Assembly: GCA_900758845.1 (NCBI GenBank)
Contig: CAAESW010000036.1
Location: 1 to 11,490, forward strand
Direction: 5' to 3'
DNA: 11,490 nt
Source: an uncultured Collinsella sp.
GTDB taxonomy: Bacteria > Actinomycetota > Coriobacteriia > Coriobacteriales > Coriobacteriaceae
The notes under the pieces were generated by a model. It worked only from the letters and a program-made list of their open reading frames with translations. It did no database searches and had not been told where the DNA came from. The first letter of the stretch is position 1, and every line of letters starts with the position of its first letter. A program made the translations under genes and the position numbers. This document shows positions 6,302 through 11,490 of this stretch, piece by piece.

Positions 6302-8192
6302 GACCGCAGCCCAAGCACGCCCGGCCGGCCTCAAGCGCACGGTGCGCCGCCTGCTCTCCTACATGGGGCATGCCAAGTTCTCGTTGCTCGCGGTGGGCGT
6401 GCTCGCCTCCGTCGCCGCCATCGCAAGCCTTGCCGGCACCTACATGGTGCGCCCCATCGTTAACGGTTTGGCCACGGGCGGGGAGGAACTGCTTGCCAAG
6501 CAGGTCATCCTGACGGCGATCATCTACGCTGCGGGCGTGCTTTCGGCCCTGGGCTACTCGCAGATTATGGTGCGCGCGGCCCAACACGTGGTGTCCGATA
6601 TTCGCCGCGACCTGTTCGCGCACATCCAGACGCTGCCGCTCAGCTATTTTGACAGCACGCGCTCGGGCGACATCATGAGCTTTTTCACCAACGACGTCGA
6701 CACCGTCTCCGAGGCGCTTAACAACAGCTTTGCCAACGTGATTCAGGCCGCCATTCAGGTTGTGGGCACCACGGCTATGCTCATCATCCTTAACTGGCAG
6801 CTCACGATTATCACACTCGTGTGCGATGCGGCCATTGTGCTGTATGCGCGCTACTCGGGCGCGCGCTCTAAGCGTTTCTTTGCTGCCCAGCAGGCATCGC
6901 TTGGCGACCTGGACGGATATATCGAAGAAATGGTCTCGGGCCAAAAGGTCATCAAGGTCTTTAACCGTGAGGCAGCGAATGTCGCCGGCTTCACCTGCCG
7001 CAACGACGAGCTTCGCCGCACCGGTACCGCCGCCGTGAGCTATGCCAACTCCATGGTGCCCATGACCGTCGTGATTGGCTATGTCAACTATGCCATCGTC
7101 GCCGTGGCGGGCGGCATGCTCTGCATCAAGGGGCTCGCCGACGTAGGTGCGCTCGCGAGCTACCTGGTCTTTGTGCGCCAGGCCGCCATGCCCATCAACC
7201 AGTTTACGCAGCTCGGCAACTTCTTGCTCAACGCGTTGGCCGGTGCCGAGCGCCTGTTTGCGGCTATGGACCTTAAACCCGAGGTGGACGAGGGCTGCGT
7301 GGAGCTGGTGCAGACGGGCGACGCCGCATGGGCGTGGAAGATTCCCGAGGGTCAGGGCGTGGGCGCGTACGGGCACTTGCATGATATGGTTGCTGTTGAT
7401 GAGTCGGGCCGCGCGGTGGCTGCCGACGGCACCGAGCTCACGTGCGGCTTGGTCCCGCTTGCCGGCGACGTGCGCTTCCATGCCGTGGACTTTTCCTACG
7501 TGCCGGGCGCCCGCGTGCTCACGGACCTCAACCTGTTTGCCAAGCCGGGGCAAAAGATTGCGTTTGTGGGCTCCACGGGCGCCGGCAAGACGACCATCAC
7601 CAACCTCATCAACCGCTTCTACGAGGTCGATGACGGCGAGATCACGTACGACGGCATCGACGTCAAGCACATTGCCAAGGCCAGCCTGCGCGGGTCGCTC
7701 GGCATTGTGCTGCAGGACACGCACCTGTTTAGCGGCACCATTGCGCAGAACATCCGCTTTGGCAAGCTCGACGCGACCGACGAGGAGGTGCGCGCCGCTG
7801 CCGAGGCCGCCTGCGCCGACTCGTTTATCCGCCGCCTGCCGCGGGGCTACGACACACCGGTCACGGCCGACGGCGCCAACCTGTCGCAGGGTCAGCGTCA
7901 GCTGCTCGCCATCGCGCGCGTGGCCGTCGCCGATCCGCCGGTGCTCATCCTGGACGAGGCCACGAGCTCCATTGACACGCGTACCGAAAAGCTCATCGAG
8001 CGCGGTATGGACCGCATCATGCGCGGACGCACCACGTTTATGATCGCGCACCGCCTGTCCACCGTCCGCGACGCCGATGCCATCATGGTCCTCGAACACG
8101 GCCGCATCATCGAGCGCGGCACGCACGAAGAGCTGCTCGCCCAGCACGGCGAGTACTGGCAGCTGGCGCATGGCTTAAAAGAGTTGGATTAA
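6294..8192 (+). CDS. ABC multidrug exporter half-transporter, catalytic subunit
   Basis: The product is 632 residues. Six membrane segments lie in about 30-310, with the ATPase domain in about 390-625. Walker A is GSTGAGKTT (426-434), Q-loop Gln474, Walker B VLILDE (550-555) with catalytic Glu555, and switch His586 (IAHRLST): all canonical. The signature is LSQGQ (530-534) rather than LSGGQ. In a heterodimer this altered signature faces the degenerate Walker motifs of the first subunit, while its own Walker motifs face that subunit's intact VSGGQ. One working and one silent site result. The linker between the two domains (about 330-390) is some 50 residues longer than in a minimal exporter and includes WAWKIPEG; its role is unknown. 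The start at 6294 overlaps the first gene by eight bases, implying coupled translation and balanced amounts. A hairpin repeat follows 51 bases after the stop and may terminate the operon. Confidence 0.93.
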   Translation: MPKTAAQARPAGLKRTVRRLLSYMGHAKFSLLAVGVLASVAAIASLAGTYMVRPIVNGLATGGEELLAKQVILTAIIYAAGVLSALGYSQIMVRAAQHVVSDIRRDLFAHIQTLPLSYFDSTRSGDIMSFFTNDVDTVSEALNNSFANVIQAAIQVVGTTAMLIILNWQLTIITLVCDAAIVLYARYSGARSKRFFAAQQASLGDLDGYIEEMVSGQKVIKVFNREAANVAGFTCRNDELRRTGTAAVSYANSMVPMTVVIGYVNYAIVAVAGGMLCIKGLADVGALASYLVFVRQAAMPINQFTQLGNFLLNALAGAERLFAAMDLKPEVDEGCVELVQTGDAAWAWKIPEGQGVGAYGHLHDMVAVDESGRAVAADGTELTCGLVPLAGDVRFHAVDFSYVPGARVLTDLNLFAKPGQKIAFVGSTGAGKTTITNLINRFYEVDDGEITYDGIDVKHIAKASLRGSLGIVLQDTHLFSGTIAQNIRFGKLDATDEEVRAAAEAACADSFIRRLPRGYDTPVTADGANLSQGQRQLLAIARVAVADPPVLILDEATSSIDTRTEKLIERGMDRIMRGRTTFMIAHRLSTVRDADAIMVLEHGRIIERGTHEELLAQHGEYWQLAHGLKELD

Positions 8193-8243
8193 CCCGTTCG
8201 AGCACGATGCTTTGACCCCTCCGTGCCCCCCATCTCGCCTCAA

Positions 8244-8306
8244 ACCATCACAACATTCGACGCTTTTTGCCAAAAACGGGAAAAGCATCGAATGTTGTGA
8301 TGGTTT
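8244..8306. repeat. 63-bp palindromic hairpin repeat, copy 1 (possible terminator)
   Basis: The arms 8242-8267 and 8281-8306 pair over 26 positions with one C/A mismatch (8261 against 8287), leaving a 13-base loop. Copy 2 at 9486-9548 is identical at 61 of 63 positions and lies in the same orientation. The hairpin ends in a T-run (GGTTTTTAT) and starts in an A-run, so it could terminate transcription of the ABC operon and, weakly, in the other direction. It resembles REP-type intergenic palindromes, which spread as repeats and are often placed after genes. Short reading frames across it are spurious. Confidence 0.85.
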
Positions 8307-8340
8307 TTATGTCACTCGATCGGGTGGAATCGCTTTCTTG

Positions 8341-8356
8341 CGCACGAAGGTGTGCG
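8341..8356 (+). other. Small hairpin in the leader of the nuclease-like gene
   Basis: CGCAC (8341-8345) and GTGCG (8352-8356) form a 5-bp perfect stem with a 6-base loop, about 50 bases before the start codon at 8408. It could be a leader structure or chance in GC-rich DNA. I see no convincing promoter in 8307-8398, so transcription may come from read-through past the repeat. Confidence 0.2.
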
Positions 8357-8407
8357 GACCCGTGAGCAAGGGAATAAGGTTGGTTATCCGACTCCATTGG
8401 AGGGCTC

Positions 8408-9445
8408 ATGGACCTGCCGATCGTCCTGTCCCATAAGACTGCCTGGCTGTACCACAACGTGGCGCGCCCGTCCGAGCCGCTCTCGCGAGCAAGCAGCCTA
8501 TACGATGAGGACTCGCTTGCTAACGAGGCGGAGCCGACTGCGGACCTGCCCAAATTGGGGCTCGATGCCAAGGGGCTGAGGGCTTCAACGGCTGTTGGGA
8601 TTGTTACCGACTATCTGGTTTCGCTCGGTATTCCACGAGAAGAGCTCGACCATATCGACACGCTCGTCAACTTCGATTTTGAGCGCTCGACGCCGGCTGG
8701 ATTTAGGTGCCACGTGTTTGGGGCGCCGGTGCCTCCAAGCCATCTTATCGAGGTGGCAGAGGGCCTTCTGGTGGTTGATGAGGCCATGTGCTTTGTCCAA
8801 GCGGGTTCGTGGATGAGCGAGCCCGAGCAGCTGGAATATGGCTACGAAATCTGCGCCCGATACCATTTGAATCATCTGTCGACAGGTGATTATATCGAGA
8901 TGGGGCAGAGGTATACCGTTGCCGACTTGATTGCCTATTGCAATGAGAACCGATCTCGTCAGGGGGCTATACGCGCGGCCGCCGTGCTCAAGCGCGTGCA
9001 CGATGGCGCGCGGTCGCCCATGGAGACGGCCACCGCAATCATGGTCGTAGCAAAACGTTCCCAGGGAGGGCTGGGATACACCAAGATCGAGCTCAACCAT
9101 CGGGTCGATGTTCCCAACGAGTTCAAGTATCTCGCAAAGGCCGGGTATTTCGAGATCGACGTATATGCGCCTGCGATCAGTACGGGGATTGAATACAACG
9201 GCTCGGACCATCTTGATAAACAGCGCAGCGCGTCGGATGCGGAGCGTATGACCGTGCTGAGCGCGCTGGGCTTTAGAGTGATCGTCCTCACCGGGACTCA
9301 GTTTGCCCATCAGCTGCAATTGCACCGGGCGATGAACGCCATCGCGCTTGCTATGGGCCTTAAGTGCGACCGAAGCGAAGCGTTCCAGAAACGTCAAAAC
9401 GATCTGCGAGAATTCGTGATTCGACACTGGGACGGCGGCCTTTAG
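8408..9445 (+). CDS. Predicted PD-(D/E)XK nuclease-fold protein (DUF559/Vsr/AbiEi C-terminal-like)
   Basis: The product is 345 residues; I recognise the fold, not a named gene. The N-terminal part has the LSHKTAWLYHN motif (7-17), like the 'SHxTAxxxH' start seen in AbiEi-type proteins. The C-terminal part (about 203-300) carries SPMETATAI with Glu206, FEIDVYAP with Asp251, GIEYNGSDH with Glu262, Gly265 and His268, then Asp277 and Arg280, then GFRVIVLT. The order E-D-ExxG-H-DxxR and a final hydrophobic strand match the Vsr/DUF559 branch of restriction-like nucleases. It may cut or bind DNA; AbiEi relatives are antitoxins or regulators, so the role is open. No AbiEii-like toxin lies beside it. 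ATG at 8408 follows GGAGG at 8399-8403 by four bases. The gene stands alone, with a hairpin repeat on each side, which suggests an accessory cassette. Confidence 0.72.
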   Translation: MDLPIVLSHKTAWLYHNVARPSEPLSRASSLYDEDSLANEAEPTADLPKLGLDAKGLRASTAVGIVTDYLVSLGIPREELDHIDTLVNFDFERSTPAGFRCHVFGAPVPPSHLIEVAEGLLVVDEAMCFVQAGSWMSEPEQLEYGYEICARYHLNHLSTGDYIEMGQRYTVADLIAYCNENRSRQGAIRAAAVLKRVHDGARSPMETATAIMVVAKRSQGGLGYTKIELNHRVDVPNEFKYLAKAGYFEIDVYAPAISTGIEYNGSDHLDKQRSASDAERMTVLSALGFRVIVLTGTQFAHQLQLHRAMNAIALAMGLKCDRSEAFQKRQNDLREFVIRHWDGGL

Positions 9446-9485
9446 GGACGCTTTGGTCCTTCTACGGGGTGCCGTGGGCAGGCAG

Positions 9486-9548
9486 ACCATCACAACATTC
9501 GACGTTTTTCGCCAAAAACGGGAAAAGCATCGAATGTTGTGATGGTTT
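9486..9548. repeat. 63-bp palindromic hairpin repeat, copy 2 (possible terminator)
   Basis: This copy matches copy 1 (8244-8306) at 61 of 63 positions without gaps. The two changes are C to T at unit position 20 and T to C at position 25. Both lie in the left arm opposite G, so each only swaps a C-G pair for a T-G (U-G in RNA) pair or the reverse. The C/A mismatch in the stem is kept. It begins 41 bases after the stop of the nuclease-like gene, a spacing like that of copy 1 after the ABC operon. Its T-run is interrupted (GGTTTGTATG), so it should be a weaker intrinsic terminator. Confidence 0.85.
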
Positions 9549-9634
9549 GTATGCTGAGGATGGGCTTGGGAAGTCCGTCTTGCTCGAAGCGACCTGTCCT
9601 GTCGTACGGGTGTCGGCATGATTCTCCCGTGGGG

Positions 9635-9640
9635 TATTAT
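9635..9640 (+). promoter_or_regulatory. Candidate -10 box of the moaA-moaC operon
   Basis: TATTAT lies 40 bases before the moaA start and stands out in GC-rich DNA. No good -35 is found at 16-18 bp upstream. The leader is too short for the large folded molybdenum-cofactor riboswitch, and nothing in 9549-9680 otherwise looks structured. Confidence 0.3.
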
Positions 9641-9670
9641 GTTTTCTGAAGAATAAAACGCCGCGTGAGG

Positions 9671-9675
9671 GGAGG
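9671..9675 (+). promoter_or_regulatory. Ribosome binding site fixing the moaA GTG start
   Basis: GGAGG within AGGGGAGGG lies five bases before GTG at 9681. No ATG in the same frame lies between this site and the conserved GRDINYLRIAVTDKC motif, so GTG is the start. Confidence 0.65.
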
Positions 9676-9680
9676 GCTGC

Positions 9681-10736
9681 GTGGACGGGCGCGTGCAACA
9701 TGACGGCTTTGGCCGCGATATCAACTACCTGCGCATTGCCGTTACCGACAAGTGCAATTTCCGCTGCGTTTACTGCATGCCGGCCGATGGCGTGGCGCCC
9801 CGCGCGCACGACGAGCTGCTCAGCGCCGAGGAAATCGCCCGCTTTGTGCGCTTGGTGGCGGGGGAGGGCATTCGCCGCGTGCGCCTGACGGGCGGCGAGC
9901 CGCTGGTCAGCCGCCGTATCATTCCGCTCATCCGTGACATCCGCGCGATTCCGCAGATCGAGGACATCTCGCTTACCACCAACGGCGCTCTGCTGCCCAA
10001 GCTGGCGCCGCAGCTCAAAGATGCCGGGCTTAACCGCGTTAACATCTCGCTCGACACACTTGACCCTACGCTGTTTGGAAAGATCACACGCCTGGGTCGA
10101 CTCGAGCAGACCATGGCCGGCATCGATGCAGCGCTGGCTTGGGGCTTTGAGCCTGTTAAGGTCAACTGCGTTGTTGTGCGTCGGCTCAACCAGGATGTAG
10201 CAGCCCTCGCACGACTGACCATCGACCGCCCCATCCATCTGCGCTTTATCGAATACATGCCCATCGGCGACGAGCGCACGAGCTCGCATTGCACTGTGGA
10301 CCCGCATGCGCCCGCGCTCAATCCCGAGCTGTGGGACGCGAGTGACACCGTTCCGAGCGACGAGCTGCGGGAGCGCATCAATGCCGGGGCCGCCGCGGCG
10401 AGACTGGGCGAGCTCGAGCCGCTCGACATCAACGACGCCCCTGCCGGCGCGGGCCCTGCGCGCTATTGGCACTTTCCGGGCGCGGCGGGAACGGTCGGTT
10501 TCATCAGTGCCATGTCCAACCATTTTTGCGCGAACTGCAACCGTCTGCGCCTGACGGCCGATGGCAACGTGCGTCCGTGCCTATTCAGCGATGCCGAGTA
10601 TTCGGTGCGTGAGGCGCTGCGCCGTGGTGATGATATGCAGGTACTTTCGATTTGGCGCGATGCCGTGGCCCACAAACCGCAGGAACACGCGATAATTGAG
10701 GGCACGCAACGATTTATGTCCCAAATCGGAGGATGA
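9681..10736 (+). CDS. moaA: GTP 3',8-cyclase MoaA (radical SAM)
   Basis: The product is 351 residues. MoaA uses S-adenosylmethionine and two iron-sulfur clusters to rearrange GTP into 3',8-cyclo-GTP, the first step of molybdenum cofactor synthesis in the cytoplasm. The N-terminal radical-SAM cluster motif is Cys25, Cys29 and Cys32 (DKCNFRCVYCMP), followed by LTGGEPL (69-75). The second, GTP-binding cluster is supplied by Cys283, Cys286 and Cys300 (FCANCNRLRLTADGNVRPC). The protein ends in IGG, the conserved C-terminal Gly-Gly needed for activity. It is about 20 residues longer than E. coli MoaA, and I place the extra in about 199-225, between IEYMPIG and the SDEL helix. All key residues are present. 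moaC follows after four bases. Confidence 0.97.
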   Translation: MDGRVQHDGFGRDINYLRIAVTDKCNFRCVYCMPADGVAPRAHDELLSAEEIARFVRLVAGEGIRRVRLTGGEPLVSRRIIPLIRDIRAIPQIEDISLTTNGALLPKLAPQLKDAGLNRVNISLDTLDPTLFGKITRLGRLEQTMAGIDAALAWGFEPVKVNCVVVRRLNQDVAALARLTIDRPIHLRFIEYMPIGDERTSSHCTVDPHAPALNPELWDASDTVPSDELRERINAGAAAARLGELEPLDINDAPAGAGPARYWHFPGAAGTVGFISAMSNHFCANCNRLRLTADGNVRPCLFSDAEYSVREALRRGDDMQVLSIWRDAVAHKPQEHAIIEGTQRFMSQIGG

Positions 10737-10740
10737 TCAT

Positions 10741-11490
10741 ATGGCCAAGAGCAGGTACGCCGATGCCACCAAGGCCGCCCGCAGGGCCGCGATGTTTGCC
10801 CACAAAGCCACGGCTGCGGCCAGCGATGCCGCTGCAGGCGCGCAGCCGTCTGCCGGTGCTGCCACTGAGCCCGCCCGTGCCGCCCGCGACGCCCGTCGCG
10901 ACGAGCTAACGCACGTAGACGCCAAGGGCGAGGTACGCATGGTCGACGTGTCCGACAAGGCCGAGACCCATCGCATTGCCATCGCCGAGGGCACCATCCT
11001 CATGCATCCCGAGACGCAAGCCATGGTGCTGCAGGACCGCGCCAAAAAGGGCGACGTGCTCGCCTGCGCGCGCGTGGCGGGCATCATGGCTATCAAGCGC
11101 ACGAGCGACATCATCCCCATGTGCCATCCGCTGCTTATTACCAAGAGTAAGTGCGACATTGCGCCCATCGCTCCGGCGGGGACGCCGGCCGAGGACGTGC
11201 CCGAGGGCTGGGCGCCGGCGCGCGCAGACGGGCAGGTTGGCTTTCACGTGCTGGTTACGGCCGGCGTGACGGGCAAGACGGGTATCGAGATGGAGGCGTT
11301 GACCGGCGCGAGTGCCGCGTGCCTTACGATCTATGACATGTGCAAGGCGGTCGATCGCGGTATGGAGATCGTCGACGTGCGCCTGCTGCACAAGGAGGGC
11401 GGCCGCTCGGGCGTGTGGGATCGTGCAGAGCGTCAGGCCACTGCCGTTGAGTCCGTGGCCGCTGACGGTGCCACGCTCGCAAGCGCGCCC
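10741..11490 (+). CDS. moaC: Cyclic pyranopterin monophosphate synthase MoaC, extended (3' partial)
   Basis: 250 codons are visible and the frame runs off the window. MoaC converts the MoaA product to cyclic pyranopterin monophosphate. The core starts at about residue 55 (ELTHVDAKGEVRMVDVSDKAET) and holds the expected active-site residues: Lys103 (KKGDV), His129 (MCHPL), Asp199 and Lys202 (IYDMCKA). It closes with LLHKEGGRSG (215-224). Three things are unusual. An Ala/Arg-rich extension of about 54 residues precedes the core. An insert of about 20 residues rich in Pro, Ala and Glu lies in 144-164. The frame also continues 26 residues past GGRSG with no stop. The last point fits a linker to a second domain, such as the MoaB/MogA domain of known MoaC-MoaB fusions, but that domain is not in view. 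GGAGG at 10728-10732, inside the moaA end, sits eight bases before the ATG. Confidence 0.93.
   Translation, partial: MAKSRYADATKAARRAAMFAHKATAAASDAAAGAQPSAGAATEPARAARDARRDELTHVDAKGEVRMVDVSDKAETHRIAIAEGTILMHPETQAMVLQDRAKKGDVLACARVAGIMAIKRTSDIIPMCHPLLITKSKCDIAPIAPAGTPAEDVPEGWAPARADGQVGFHVLVTAGVTGKTGIEMEALTGASAACLTIYDMCKAVDRGMEIVDVRLLHKEGGRSGVWDRAERQATAVESVAADGATLASAP

Noticed and set aside
6261..8171. 636-residue open frame on the minus strand inside the second ABC gene
   Set aside because: Same reason: it mirrors the real gene almost end to end and shows no recognisable fold.
8313..8326. Near-palindrome CACTCGATCGGGTG as an operator for the nuclease-like gene
   Set aside because: It is imperfect, short, and centred on a common CGATCG; no promoter can be placed next to it.
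8212..8571. Short frames on both strands over the first hairpin repeat
   Set aside because: They share peptide stretches with frames over the second copy only because the DNA is repeated; no start signals or domains support them.
8306..9486. Insertion sequence bounded by the hairpin repeats
   Set aside because: The enclosed protein has no transposase motif, the units are direct rather than inverted relative to each other, and I see no target-site duplication.
8244..9548. CRISPR array
   Set aside because: There are only two copies, 1.2 kb apart, each a long palindrome with a gene between them; no spacers or cas genes are present.
9549..9680. Molybdenum-cofactor riboswitch upstream of moaA
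   Set aside because: The leader after the candidate -10 is about 40 bases, and the region lacks the multi-stem fold expected; only the neighbouring REP-like hairpin is visible.
9462..10523. 353-residue minus-strand frame across moaA and the second repeat
   Set aside because: It is an antisense shadow of moaA that also translates the palindrome. Similar peptides arise from both repeat copies, which explains the apparent protein similarity.

Overview
The window looks like chromosomal DNA of a high-GC, Gram-positive actinobacterium. The gut Coriobacteriia (Collinsella and relatives) fit best. This rests on the GC-rich coding bias with long spurious antisense frames, the style of the proteins, and a palindromic repeat I associate with that group; no marker gene in the window proves it.

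Layout. (1) 2-262, plus strand: the last 86 codons of NAD-dependent DNA ligase LigA (BRCT domain). (2) 298-1862, minus strand: a visibly AT-richer two-gene block with its own promoter. It encodes an exported papain/C39-like cysteine peptidase with a Tat-type signal, then a small lipoprotein-like protein. (3) 1971-4212, minus strand: a MATE efflux pump followed by a MerR-family regulator with a BmrR/GyrI-like ligand domain. The promoter ahead of the MATE gene has MerR architecture, with a 19-bp spacer filled by a perfect dyad, so the pair is probably a self-regulated drug-responsive operon. (4) 4472-8192, plus strand: two overlapping genes for a heterodimeric ABC multidrug exporter, one half with a degenerate ATP site and the other canonical. 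They diverge from the MATE operon across a 259-bp regulatory region. (5) 8193-9680: a lone gene for a predicted PD-(D/E)XK (DUF559/Vsr/AbiEi-like) protein, with two almost identical 63-bp hairpin repeats, one before it and one after it. (6) 9681 to the window end, plus strand: moaA and moaC, the first two enzymes of molybdenum cofactor synthesis. moaC has a long N-terminal extension and is still open at the edge.

How they work together. Regions 3 and 4 form an efflux island: one proton- or sodium-driven pump with its sensor, and one ATP-driven pump, divergently transcribed. MoaA and MoaC together turn GTP into cyclic pyranopterin monophosphate, which suggests the cell uses molybdo- or tungsto-enzymes. 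The peptidase block and the repeat-flanked nuclease-like gene look like accessory DNA set between housekeeping genes. The most interesting signal is the hairpin repeat. Its two copies differ at two core positions, both in the stem, and both changes keep the base pairing, which points to selection on, or spread of, a folded RNA or single-stranded DNA element.
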